From CAZOAR01 sp964577985 (GTDB lineage: Bacteria; Gemmatimonadota; CAZMKB01; CAZNLH01): a stretch of 53,605 nucleotides of DNA. Both the position numbers and the translations under genes were made by a program. The notes under the pieces are model-generated. The model saw only the letters and a program-made list of their open reading frames with translations, was not told the DNA's origin and searched no databases. This document shows positions 44,591-53,413 of this stretch, piece by piece. Where the stretch lies: positions 1 to 53,605 of the forward strand of contig CAZOAR010000019.1 in the NCBI GenBank assembly GCA_964577985.1, written 5' to 3'. Numbering within the stretch: position 1 is the first letter of the stretch; each line of letters starts with the position of its first letter.

Positions 44591-45619
44591 GTGGGGCTTG
44601 TGAAGGCCGATCGTTCCGGAAATCCCGCAGAGATAGTCATAACCACGGGCGACGTCAGGGGAATAGGACCTGAAGTGATCGCCAAAGCCCTCTCTCGCCC
44701 CGGCGTTAGACGCTGGGCATCATATCTTGTCGTTGGTCCACAGGAAGCCTTCAGCACGGAAAGATCAGGGCGTTTTCTCGATGGATGCTGTCTGGAAGCA
44801 GTTGATCTGGATGCGTCTGTCGCCGCGGAGGGATCCGGGATCATTGCGAAGAGGGTGAGGGAGGGGGAGGGACCTCTTTCGGAAAAGGGGATGGTAGCGG
44901 CCATTCCAGGGGAGCTGGCGGGCAGGTGGGCCGGCGAGTCGATCGAAACAGCCGTGAGGCTGATAGCGTCAGGGAAAGCCGACGCTCTCGTCACAGGACC
45001 GATAGACAAGAAGGCGCTGATAGCGGGGGGATTTCCCTACCGGGGCCACACGGGGTTTCTCAAGGAGCTTACCGGCAGCCGGGGAGTGACCATGCTCCTT
45101 GTGGGCGGGCAGCTCAGGGTCTCGCTTGTAACGACGCACATCCCGGTGAATGAGGTGAGTGGCAGGCTTACCTGCGACGCCGTGAGCAGCACGCTTCAGC
45201 GGACGATCGACGCGCTTCGGCGATACTTCAGGCTCTCCTCGCCAAGGATAGCAGTGTGTGGGTTGAATCCGCACATCGGCGAGGGTGGTACGATCGGAGG
45301 AGAGGAGAGCGAGGTCATAGAACCGGTCGTGAGGGATTTCCGCGTCCGTGGCGCGTGCGTGTCGGGTCCTCATCCGGCTGACACCGTGTTTTCCAGGGCA
45401 GTGGCGGGAGAATACGACGCGGTGGTGGCCATGTATCACGATCAAGGGCTTGGTCCGCTGAAGCTGTATGCGTTTGGCAGAGGGGTTAACGTAACCATCG
45501 GCCTCCCGTTTGTAAGGACATCTCCAGACCATGGCACCGCGATTGATATCGCCGGGGAGGGAATCGCCAGCGAGAGGAGTATGATACACGCGATACGAAT
45601 GGCCAGGGAAATTCTTTGA
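44591..45619 (+). CDS. pdxA: 4-hydroxythreonine-4-phosphate dehydrogenase PdxA
   Basis: 342 residues. TTGDVRGIGPEVIAKAL near the N terminus matches the PdxA signature, and the three metal-binding histidines sit in YRGHTGF, GLNPHIGEGG and MYHDQGLGPLK. It oxidises 4-phosphohydroxy-L-threonine in pyridoxal phosphate synthesis. The start may be GTG 44591 or GTG 44600. A paralog of the PdxA2 type is possible because the first motif reads GDVRG rather than GDPAG. 18 bases after surA. Confidence 0.9.
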   Translation: MGLVKADRSGNPAEIVITTGDVRGIGPEVIAKALSRPGVRRWASYLVVGPQEAFSTERSGRFLDGCCLEAVDLDASVAAEGSGIIAKRVREGEGPLSEKGMVAAIPGELAGRWAGESIETAVRLIASGKADALVTGPIDKKALIAGGFPYRGHTGFLKELTGSRGVTMLLVGGQLRVSLVTTHIPVNEVSGRLTCDAVSSTLQRTIDALRRYFRLSSPRIAVCGLNPHIGEGGTIGGEESEVIEPVVRDFRVRGACVSGPHPADTVFSRAVAGEYDAVVAMYHDQGLGPLKLYAFGRGVNVTIGLPFVRTSPDHGTAIDIAGEGIASERSMIHAIRMAREIL

Positions 45620-45644
45620 CAATCATCTGGAAGTGTGCTAAGAT
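45616..45644 (+). promoter_or_regulatory. internal promoter at end of pdxA
   Basis: TTGACA at 45616-45621 and TAAGAT at 45639-45644 with a 17-base spacer. The -35 overlaps the pdxA stop codon. It would separately drive the transketolase and downstream cell-division genes. Confidence 0.65.
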
Positions 45645-45682
45645 TAGCTCACAAAACCCTGTTGAACTCAATCAAGAGAAAA

Positions 45683-46579
45683 ATGGAACAAGAGAGAGCC
45701 TTTTCCCCGCGTGCGGGATTGTGCGGGAAGATTCGGGAAACGCAATCGCTCGAAAAGGTTGCACTGGAAGTGCGCAGAAGCATCATCAGGATGACGGCCG
45801 CTGCAAGTTCCGGTCATCCGGGCGGCTCCCTGTCGATCGCGGATATCATTACCGCACTGTACATCGGGGAGATGAATCACCGTCCGAGCGAACCCTTCTG
45901 GCCAGATCGAGACCGACTCCACCTCTCGAAGGGACATGCCTGCCCCGCCCTTTATGCCATCCTCGCGGAGACGGGCTATTTCCCGAGGGAAGAGCTCCTC
46001 ACGCTGAGAAAGATCGACTCGAGACTTCAGGGCCACCCCGACTATCGCATGACGCCGGGAGTGGATATGTCGAGCGGCTCTCTCGGTCAGGGGCTCTCGA
46101 TTGCCAACGGCATGGCCCTCGCCGGCCGGCTCTCCCGCAAGGAATATCGGGTATACGTAATCCTCGGGGATGGTGAAGTCCAGGAAGGACAGATCTGGGA
46201 GGCGGCGATGTCTTCTCATCACTATGGGATCGACAGCCTCTGCGCTATCCTCGACTACAACGGTCTCCAGATCGACGGGCCGGTCAGGCAAATCATGGAC
46301 GTTGCCCCCCTGAAGGAAAAGTGGGAAGCGTTCGGCTGGAACGCGATAGAAATCGATGGTCATTCCTTCGAGCAGATATTTGACGCACTGGACATGGCGA
46401 GAGAGACAAAGGGGCAGCCGACCGTCATAGTAGCGAGGACGGTGAAGGGGAAGGGTGTGTCGTTCATGGAGAACAAGGTGGAGTTCCACGGAAAGGCCCC
46501 CACGCGTGAGGAGGCCGTGGAGGCGCTCAGAGAGCTGGGAGAGGAAGAAGAAGGGTTGTCCCTTTTCAAGCGCGGATGA
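45683..46579 (+). CDS. transketolase N-terminal subunit
   Basis: About 298 residues, the usual length for the N-terminal half of a split transketolase. It contains the thiamine diphosphate motif GDGEVQEGQIWEAAMSS, HLSKGHACPALY and SSGSLGQGLSIANGMA. It binds the cofactor and works with the C-terminal subunit in the pentose phosphate pathway. The start ATG 45683 is chosen because the internal promoter overlaps a longer reading. Ends with ATGA overlap to the next gene. Confidence 0.93.
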   Translation: MEQERAFSPRAGLCGKIRETQSLEKVALEVRRSIIRMTAAASSGHPGGSLSIADIITALYIGEMNHRPSEPFWPDRDRLHLSKGHACPALYAILAETGYFPREELLTLRKIDSRLQGHPDYRMTPGVDMSSGSLGQGLSIANGMALAGRLSRKEYRVYVILGDGEVQEGQIWEAAMSSHHYGIDSLCAILDYNGLQIDGPVRQIMDVAPLKEKWEAFGWNAIEIDGHSFEQIFDALDMARETKGQPTVIVARTVKGKGVSFMENKVEFHGKAPTREEAVEALRELGEEEEGLSLFKRG

Positions 46580-47520
46580 CAGAACACGGCCTGGAATATA
46601 CACGAGTCGCGTATGGAGAAACCCTGGTTGAGGTGGGCAGGGAGAATGAGGATATAGTAGTCCTCGACGCGGATCTCTCCAGCTCGACGAAGACAGCCCT
46701 TTTCGCGAGGGAGTTTCCTGAGCGCTTTTTCCAGATGGGAATCTCCGAGGCGGATATGATAGGAACGGCGGCCGGTCTTGCCGCGAGTGGTAAACTGCCT
46801 TTCGTCAGCACATTCGCCATTTTTCTTACGGGTCGAGCGTGGGAGCAGATAAGAAACAGTATAGCGTCACCCAATCTTTCGGTCCGCCTGTGTCCGAGCC
46901 ACGCCGGAATTTCCGTGGGCGAAGACGGGGCCTCGCATCAAAGCGTGGAAGACATCGCCCTGATGAGGGTTATCCCCAACATGAGCGTTATGGTTCCCGC
47001 GGACGCGGTCGAGACGAGAAAGATGGTAAGGTACCTGGCCGGCGATCATCGCGGTCCGACATATATGAGGCTGGGGAGACCGAAATTCAAGACGGTCCTT
47101 CCCGATGATTATGACTTCAATTTCGGAAAGGCGTATCTTTTAAGAGATGGCGGGGATATAAGCCTGATTGCCTGCGGGCAGATGGTCTCTGTCGCCATGG
47201 ATACCGCCGGCATCCTGTCAGAGAGAGGTGTTGAGGCGAGGGTGATCAACATGTCCACCATCAAGCCGGTCGACACCGAAGTGGCGCTCGCCGCCGCGCG
47301 TGAAACAGGCGCGATAGTTACGATCGAAGAGCATTCGATCATTGGAGGCCTTGGCAGTGCAATCGCCGACGCTATTTCAGAGGAATGCCCCGCGAAACTG
47401 ATAAGGGTCGGAGTTCGGGACAGGTTCGGAACCTCCGGCAAGCCGGAAAATCTTTTTCAGGCGTACAATCTGACCCCTGAAAGTGTTGATGGCAGGATAA
47501 GAAAAGTCCTCGGGATGTAG
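46576..47520 (+). CDS. transketolase C-terminal subunit
   Basis: 314 residues, including the pyrimidine-binding domain (DADLSSSTKTALF, GISEADMIGTAAGLA) and the C-terminal domain (IVTIEEHSIIGGLGSAIADAI). Overlaps the N-terminal subunit gene by four bases. With it forms one transketolase. ftsE begins three bases after its stop. Confidence 0.93.
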   Translation: MTEHGLEYTRVAYGETLVEVGRENEDIVVLDADLSSSTKTALFAREFPERFFQMGISEADMIGTAAGLAASGKLPFVSTFAIFLTGRAWEQIRNSIASPNLSVRLCPSHAGISVGEDGASHQSVEDIALMRVIPNMSVMVPADAVETRKMVRYLAGDHRGPTYMRLGRPKFKTVLPDDYDFNFGKAYLLRDGGDISLIACGQMVSVAMDTAGILSERGVEARVINMSTIKPVDTEVALAAARETGAIVTIEEHSIIGGLGSAIADAISEECPAKLIRVGVRDRFGTSGKPENLFQAYNLTPESVDGRIRKVLGM

Positions 47521-47523
47521 AGA

Positions 47524-48195
47524 GTGATTACATTTCGCGAAGTCTCCAGGAAACTGCCCGGTGGACGTTTTGACCTCCGGGATATCACGTTCGAAGCGGC
47601 AAAGGGTGACTTTACGTTTATCACGGGGCCGAGCGGATCCGGGAAGACGTCGATCCTGAAGCTGATAATGATGGAGGAACGCCCCGACGGGGGAGTGGTT
47701 GAAGTGGCGGGTTCCTCCTCCGACACAATGGTAAAGAGAGATATCCCTTTTCTCAGAAGAAAGATAGGGATGGTTTTCCAGGACTCCAGGCTCCTCGCAG
47801 GGAGGAGTGTGGCCGAGAATCTGGCTTTTGTGCCGGAGGTGACGGGTGTCAGACGGAGCCGTATCAGATCAAGGGTCATGAAGGTGTCCGCCCTCCTGGG
47901 ACTCAATCACCTGAAGGACGCCTGCCCCGCGGAACTGTCAGGGGGCGAGCAGCAGAAGGTCGCGATCGGACGCGCCATCATCAACAGTCCATATATCCTC
48001 CTTGCCGACGAGCCTACCGGGAACCTGGATCTCGAATCTTCCAGCGAGATCCTTGGTATCCTGAAAGAAATCAACTCCATGGGCACGACCGTGCTGGTGG
48101 TCAGCCACAAGGAGGAACTTCTGACCGGCATTTCTCACCAGCGAATCGAACTGGTCGCGGGCGAGATAAGAAAGATTTCCCGCCAGACGATCTAA
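47524..48195 (+). CDS. ftsE: cell division ATP-binding protein FtsE
   Basis: 223 residues, GTG start. Walker A GPSGSGKTS (about residues 37-45), signature LSGGEQQ, Walker B LLADEPTGNLD and switch His in VVSHKEE. It energises FtsX to regulate cell-wall hydrolysis at the septum through the EnvC-type protein encoded two genes downstream. Confidence 0.93.
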   Translation: MITFREVSRKLPGGRFDLRDITFEAAKGDFTFITGPSGSGKTSILKLIMMEERPDGGVVEVAGSSSDTMVKRDIPFLRRKIGMVFQDSRLLAGRSVAENLAFVPEVTGVRRSRIRSRVMKVSALLGLNHLKDACPAELSGGEQQKVAIGRAIINSPYILLADEPTGNLDLESSSEILGILKEINSMGTTVLVVSHKEELLTGISHQRIELVAGEIRKISRQTI

Positions 48196-48204
48196 AGGAA
48201 GCCT

Positions 48205-49068
48205 ATGCTGCAGCGCCTTCTGAAAGAAACTCTTATCGGATTTCGAAGCTCTCCGCTTCTTTCTGTGCTTTCGATCGTGACGGTCGCCTTTACGCTGTTC
48301 CTGATCGGGCTCTTCGTTCTCCTCTATGCGAACATCAACCAGATCATCGTCGACATGGGCAGCCGTGTGGCGCTCGTGGCATATCTGAAGGACGATACGC
48401 CCCGGAGCGAGATAGAGAAGATCAAGGCGGACCTCTACCAGAGGGGAGAGATCAAGTCCGTGAGGCTTATTACAAAGGAGGAGGCGCTCAGCAGGTTTCA
48501 AGACGAGCTTGGCGAGGAATCCACCCTCCTGCAGGGGCTCGCGACGAACCCGCTCCCGCAATCGATAGAGGTGGATTTCAAAGAGGAACAGTTGAGCGAA
48601 GAGGTCGTGATGACCGTCGCGAAAATAGTGGGGGCGGACGAGTATGTTGAATCGGTCGATTATGGAGGTGCGTGGCTGAGTAAGCTGCAGCTCGTCAAGA
48701 CCATGGTCGCGGTGATCGGTTCGGTGGGTGCGGCTGTTCTCCTCGCGGTCGCGCTGGTCATCATCGGGAGTGCGATACGCATGACGGTATACTCCAGGAA
48801 GACGGAGTTGCTCGTGATGAAACTCGTGGGCAGCACCGACTGGACAATCAAGGGTCCCTTTCTCGTGGAAGGACTCGTCAAGGGAGGAGTAGGGGGAGTG
48901 CTGGCCGCCGTACTCTCCTATTTCGTCTACAATGTCGTCGACCACAGGTTGATTGGACTCGTCGCCTTTCCGATCTATTACAACGTGCCGATGGTGGCAA
49001 CCGGGATAGTCCTGTGCGTTGGAGGCACATACCTCTCGGTAACCGGTCAACTCAGGAAACTCTGGTAA
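48205..49068 (+). CDS. ftsX: cell division protein FtsX
   Basis: 287 residues with four membrane helices (one near residues 22-45, then three from about 170) and a large extracytoplasmic loop between the first two (about 48-165). AAAGGAAG lies before the ATG. Partner of FtsE; the loop binds and activates the periplasmic LytM regulator. Confidence 0.93.
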   Translation: MLQRLLKETLIGFRSSPLLSVLSIVTVAFTLFLIGLFVLLYANINQIIVDMGSRVALVAYLKDDTPRSEIEKIKADLYQRGEIKSVRLITKEEALSRFQDELGEESTLLQGLATNPLPQSIEVDFKEEQLSEEVVMTVAKIVGADEYVESVDYGGAWLSKLQLVKTMVAVIGSVGAAVLLAVALVIIGSAIRMTVYSRKTELLVMKLVGSTDWTIKGPFLVEGLVKGGVGGVLAAVLSYFVYNVVDHRLIGLVAFPIYYNVPMVATGIVLCVGGTYLSVTGQLRKLW

Positions 49069-49078
49069 GAAACAGACC

Positions 49079-50272
49079 ATGCGCGTATTGCGAAAGAGAC
49101 CTCTTATGCTGATCCTGCTTTCGCTTATCCCGGCGGGCATCCTGATGTCACAGGAGAAGAGCTCGAAGGAATACATGGAAGCGATCAAGCGGGAAGAAAA
49201 CGTCATGGAGAAACTCCGGAAGGAGATCACACAGAACGAGAAGGAGTGGAAAGAGCTTTCGAAGAAAGAATCGGACGTGATGGCGGAGATCTATCACATC
49301 GAGAAGAAGATAGACTTGAGCAGGCAGCTTGTCACGGAACTCAAGACAGATCTGAAGCTCAAACAGGGTGAACTGGAGAATCTGGACGATAGAATAGGGG
49401 CTGTAAGGGGAGACCTCGGGCTGAGGCAGGAGGACTTCAACAGGAGATTGAGAGAGTTCTACAAGATGCGGAGGGTCAATCCGCTGGAGGTTGTTTTCGG
49501 TTCTTCGTCGTTCGCGACGGCATTCAGGAGGATATATTACATGACTCTCGTGGCGGACCAGGACAGGGCGAAAATCGCGGATTACACCGCGCTGACCGTG
49601 GAACTTGGCGCCTCACGGGATGAACGGAAAGAGAAGATAACCGAGATTGCCGCCCGGAAGGACGAGGTGGAACAAGAGAAGGCGGAACTCGAGAGGAGCG
49701 AAAAGAAAAAAGAGCAGCTCCACGCGTCGGTGAAAAAGCAGAAACTCGACCGGGAGCAGGCCATAGAAAAACTCAAGCAGGAAACGAAACGGCTCGACTC
49801 CCTTATTGGTGACATCGAGAAGAAAAGGCTTGTGGCTGTCGAGAGGGAGCGGATGGGCACATACAATCTCGACAAGGCGATAGGGATGCTCCGGTGGCCT
49901 GTGGAGGGAAGTGTTCTCGGGGTATTCGGCAGGCAGTTCAACTCGGATCTTGGAACGGTGGTAGAGTCGAAGGGAATCGACATAAAGGCGGCCAAAGGTG
50001 CCTCCGTCTATGCTGTCGCTCCGGGGAGGGTAGAGTTTACGGACTGGTGGCAGTCGTATGGCAAGATGGTGATCGTGAGCCACGGCAACGGATTCTACAC
50101 GCTCTACGCCCATCTCTCGCGCATCCTGATGAGTGTCGGGAAGGACGTGAAGGAGGGAGACGCGATAGCCGAGGTTGGTGATACCGGCTCGTTGAGCGGA
50201 CCCTATCTCCACTTCGAGATTCGCAGGGGTAGAGAAGCGGTCAACCCGCTCACCTATCTCAGGAAGAAATAG
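49079..50272 (+). CDS. EnvC-like coiled-coil LytM (M23-fold) protein, degenerate active site
   Basis: 397 residues. A signal peptide is followed by a coiled coil (about 25-260, many Lys/Glu heptads), then a LytM/M23 domain (about 270-395). The zinc site is broken: the usual H-x-x-x-D is SKGID (Asp301 kept), and the H-x-H of GPHLHFE is GPYLHFE (Tyr376, His378). This matches EnvC/NlpD-type LytM factors that activate amidases rather than cut murein. Directly after ftsX, as expected for the FtsEX partner. Confidence 0.9.
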   Translation: MRVLRKRPLMLILLSLIPAGILMSQEKSSKEYMEAIKREENVMEKLRKEITQNEKEWKELSKKESDVMAEIYHIEKKIDLSRQLVTELKTDLKLKQGELENLDDRIGAVRGDLGLRQEDFNRRLREFYKMRRVNPLEVVFGSSSFATAFRRIYYMTLVADQDRAKIADYTALTVELGASRDERKEKITEIAARKDEVEQEKAELERSEKKKEQLHASVKKQKLDREQAIEKLKQETKRLDSLIGDIEKKRLVAVERERMGTYNLDKAIGMLRWPVEGSVLGVFGRQFNSDLGTVVESKGIDIKAAKGASVYAVAPGRVEFTDWWQSYGKMVIVSHGNGFYTLYAHLSRILMSVGKDVKEGDAIAEVGDTGSLSGPYLHFEIRRGREAVNPLTYLRKK

Positions 50273-50291
50273 ACATAAAGAGGAGTTTCCA

Positions 50292-51416
50292 TTGGAACCG
50301 ATCTCTGTATACAGACAAGATAGAATCAGAACGAGGTTTGAGAAGGATATAGAGCAGGACCGGCTCGCGCCGTCGATAATCTTTCACGGCCTGCCGGGGC
50401 TTGGCAAGGAGCGGATGGCCTTCTACCTGGCGCAGGTGATGTTCTGCAGAGAGGAGAAGGTGGGCGCGTGCGGGAAGTGCCTCTCGTGCAGAAAGGTGAC
50501 GAAGCTCCTGCACCCGGATCTCCAGTGGCTCTTCCCCAAACCGGGTACGGTCAAGGACGACGAACTGGAGACGATCGTGGAGAAGAAGGCTGGCGAGCAG
50601 TTTTTCAAGCCGACCTTCGCGAAAAACGTGTCGCACGCGATCGATGCTATCCGCCATTTACGGACCATCAGCGGCAAGCGTCCATACGAAGCGGACCACA
50701 AGGTCTTCATAATGAGTGATGGCGACCGCATGACCGTCGAGGCGGCCAACGCATTTCTCAAACTCCTGGAGGAACCGCCCGATAACACCGTAATCGTGAT
50801 CACCACATCGAGGTTGCACGCGCTGCTCCCGACGATCCGTTCCCGCTGTGAGGAAGTAAGGTTCTCTCCCCTCCCGGTCGGCGTCACCAACGATGTACTA
50901 TCCGGGGAGCTCAACCTCTCACCGGATGTGGCAGACCATCTCGCGAGGAGTTGCGAAGGAAGTGTGGGTAGGGCGGTCCTGATGGCGAGACAGGAGGGGA
51001 AAGATGGGTGGGACGACGCGTGGGATATGTTCCAGATCGCCGTGCAGGGTGAGGACGCAGATCTCTACGCCTATGTTGTCGGGAGCAAGATACTCAGAGA
51101 CAGGGAAAGAGTCAGGATGGCGCTGGACATGCTCGCCGGTCTCTTGAGAGATGTCATCGCGGTCAACATAGGCCTGGAACAGAGTGAGATGATCAACGTG
51201 CCCCGCTACGATATGATCAAGGGCCACGACGCCCTGCCGGTCGACGGCCTCGTCAGGGCGTCAAAGCTGGTTGAGGAGGCCCGGAGGCTGCTCGACAGAA
51301 ACATGAGCGTGTCTATCTTCCTGTGGCACCTCCTCCACAACATCTCCGTGTCTCTTCATCCCGGTGGAGGTCCATATTCCCGAACAGACCTGTCACGCTC
51401 GAAGGAGACAATGTAG
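50292..51416 (+). CDS. holB: DNA polymerase III delta' subunit
   Basis: 374 residues. TTG start at 50292 with GAGGAG six bases upstream. P-loop-like GLPGLGKE, the zinc module with four cysteines (FCREEKVGACGKCLSCRK) and the sensor-1 block LLEEPPDNTVIVITTS match DnaX/HolB clamp-loader subunits. It is longer than E. coli HolB by about 40 residues at the C terminus. A weak terminator-like hairpin follows. Confidence 0.9.
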   Translation: MEPISVYRQDRIRTRFEKDIEQDRLAPSIIFHGLPGLGKERMAFYLAQVMFCREEKVGACGKCLSCRKVTKLLHPDLQWLFPKPGTVKDDELETIVEKKAGEQFFKPTFAKNVSHAIDAIRHLRTISGKRPYEADHKVFIMSDGDRMTVEAANAFLKLLEEPPDNTVIVITTSRLHALLPTIRSRCEEVRFSPLPVGVTNDVLSGELNLSPDVADHLARSCEGSVGRAVLMARQEGKDGWDDAWDMFQIAVQGEDADLYAYVVGSKILRDRERVRMALDMLAGLLRDVIAVNIGLEQSEMINVPRYDMIKGHDALPVDGLVRASKLVEEARRLLDRNMSVSIFLWHLLHNISVSLHPGGGPYSRTDLSRSKETM

Positions 51417-51433
51417 TGTTTCCTCCTTTTTCT
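51402..51433 (+). terminator. weak hairpin-plus-T terminator after holB
   Basis: AAGGAG (51402-51407) can pair with CTCCTT (51423-51428), followed by a T-rich run TTTTC. The 15-base loop makes it weak. Confidence 0.35.
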
Positions 51434-52973
51434 ACCTCTCATTATCTGCGATGTAGCGCGGGCGTATTATGGGCCCGTTGACAATCGATGCTTCATTCGA
51501 ATACCCGGAATAACCTGCGACGTTTTGCGCATAGACCCGGTAGGTCAATTCGCTGTTATGCGGTGCATCATTATCTGAATAGGTTACGTACCCGGTACCG
51601 GGATTGGGGTCGACAAACGCTATGTTTGCAAACGCGGATGTACGCATCCAGTCGTCTGAACTGCGCTCGATAACGAAACCGGTCTCACCATGCTGGAACC
51701 ATCCCTGGTCCTCTGCATTATCATACCAGGTAAGTTGCACCCCTCCCGCGATGGCCTTCAGGCTCAGGCTTCCAGGGGCGACGGGTTTGTCATCATAGTC
51801 AGCATAGTCTATGTTGAAGCTCAGATTATAACTCAGATCATGATGGCCCCTGATAGCGCTGACTTTCATCATGTATTGCGGGCCAACACTGGGACAGTTA
51901 TTGTAACTATTCAATCCATCCCATACACGCCTGCTCAATGGATCAGGATACTCGCCGGGAGCCAGCTCTCCAATTACGGCGCTTCCTAACGCCTCATAAG
52001 TAATCACATCATAGATATCATCCACGACTACAACGCTCCTGTCATTGATAGAAAAGGATATGTTCCTGTCGGCACAGCGAGCCCCTGGATTCGGGAACAC
52101 AACTATCGCCTGAAAGTCCAGATATGGGTCAGGATCACCCCATTCCGGTTTTCCCGGAGACGCCATATAGTGATGATGAATAAGACTCGGACTCCAGAGG
52201 CTCCGGTTGCCGATCTCACCTGTGAAATCGACACCGACAAAGAGATTGTCGATATCTTCGAGATCGTCTACCAGATGGTTATTGACCTCACCGACGTTGA
52301 CCATATGGAATAACTGCCCGGCATCTGGCGGGACCAGACCGTTCATATCGACGTTCATTACATAGGCACTATTGCATGAATCGTCGCAATACTGGTGGCA
52401 TGATCCTTCGTTGAGAAAATTCCCGTGTTTGCTCCGGGAAGAATAGATAGAACGCCAATAATCACCCACGTATTGTGGCCCGTCTGTAAACCCGGGAGAC
52501 GGCACAAGATCCTGGTAATAATCCTCCTCCGTCTTCTGACAATCCGTACCCATGTGCGCGACGGTTTTTATTGAACGGACTCCGTAATGGTAGCTCAGTG
52601 GTAATGTCTCGTCATACTTCACTGTTATGGCAAAGGTCTCATCGTCGAAGTCATGACCACTTAGCCATCCACAATCGTAGTAATACAAAACAGTATAGGC
52701 GATTTCTATCATACTGTTCGAACCACCAGGTACATATGGTGATACATGGTAGGCGATAACACCCGGATCCGTACAAATGGCATCATCCTTGTACCATATC
52801 CTTGGAAGAAAACTCCTGGCGAGAGCATATTCGATACCATCGTCAATGCCGTCCCGGTCGCTGTCCATTGCTTGTCCGTTACCTGCCGACAAATGGCATA
52901 AAAGTATTGCGCTCATGATGATCTTCTCGACCAGCGAAGCCAGTCGGTGGTATCTCTTTCTGCTATCCATCAT
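51432..52973 (-). CDS. secreted protein with C-terminal fibronectin type III domain
   Basis: About 513 residues. ATG 52973 has GGAGG five bases upstream; the signal peptide is around IIMSAILLCHLSAGNGQA. After a calcium-loop-like DSDRDGIDDG comes a domain with paired acidic and aromatic residues and several Cys (SCHQYCDDSC) that I do not recognise beyond a vague similarity to secreted catalytic-looking beta domains. The last 110 residues form a fibronectin type III domain (QLTWYDNAEDQGWF to TYRVYAQNVAG). By eye it is less GC-rich than the rest of the window, suggesting recent gain. Confidence 0.75.
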   Translation of the reverse strand: MMDSRKRYHRLASLVEKIIMSAILLCHLSAGNGQAMDSDRDGIDDGIEYALARSFLPRIWYKDDAICTDPGVIAYHVSPYVPGGSNSMIEIAYTVLYYYDCGWLSGHDFDDETFAITVKYDETLPLSYHYGVRSIKTVAHMGTDCQKTEEDYYQDLVPSPGFTDGPQYVGDYWRSIYSSRSKHGNFLNEGSCHQYCDDSCNSAYVMNVDMNGLVPPDAGQLFHMVNVGEVNNHLVDDLEDIDNLFVGVDFTGEIGNRSLWSPSLIHHHYMASPGKPEWGDPDPYLDFQAIVVFPNPGARCADRNISFSINDRSVVVVDDIYDVITYEALGSAVIGELAPGEYPDPLSRRVWDGLNSYNNCPSVGPQYMMKVSAIRGHHDLSYNLSFNIDYADYDDKPVAPGSLSLKAIAGGVQLTWYDNAEDQGWFQHGETGFVIERSSDDWMRTSAFANIAFVDPNPGTGYVTYSDNDAPHNSELTYRVYAQNVAGYSGYSNEASIVNGPIIRPRYIADNER

Positions 52974-53019
52974 TTGTACCTCCATCCAGAGTGTTTTTGC
53001 TGTAACTGTTTCAAAACAA

Positions 53020-53413
53020 CGTTCTTACCAGATTGCGACTGGCACCCCGGGAAGCATGAGATGTTTCCCTCGCTGTTTGCTTTAGATAATTGCCCGGATC
53101 CACGAAGAGGCCCTCCGTCCATGTGATCCCCCCATCGAGAGAGGCGCCGTATACGATCTGCGGCGGTATCAGAGCCGGAAGTCGCGCCAGACGGTAACCA
53201 CGTTGTCGGGATCGTGAGGGTTGATGACGAACTGCTCCTCGTTCTGTTCCCCCTGAGTCTGATCCTGATTCACGCGGAGATTCAGTGCGCCGGCGTAGTT
53301 GGTCCTGCTCGCTGTTGTGGGAAATCTGCCGGGTTCTCGGTGGTATGGGCGTCAAGGAGAGGAATTATGGAAAGGACGAGGGAAATTGAGAACATTCTGG
53401 AGAAATATCGCAT
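53020..53413 (-). pseudogene. frameshifted BNR/sialidase-like secreted protein
   Basis: Minus-strand ATG 53413 has AGGAGG five bases upstream and a signal peptide (SRMFSISLVLSIIPLLDA). The frame is lost near 53335-53345; a second frame then carries LNLRVNQDQ, EQFVINPHDPDNVVTVW and RDFRL before TGA (53169-53171); a third frame carries IVYGASLDGGITWTEGLFV. Asp-box (BNR) proteins have this order of segments, so the gene is broken in at least two places. The right edge is near, so assembly error cannot be excluded. Confidence 0.55.

Noticed and set aside
47938..49230. Long minus-strand frame (430 codons) opposite ftsE and ftsX.
   Set aside because: Antisense to clearly conserved genes with family motifs on the plus strand.
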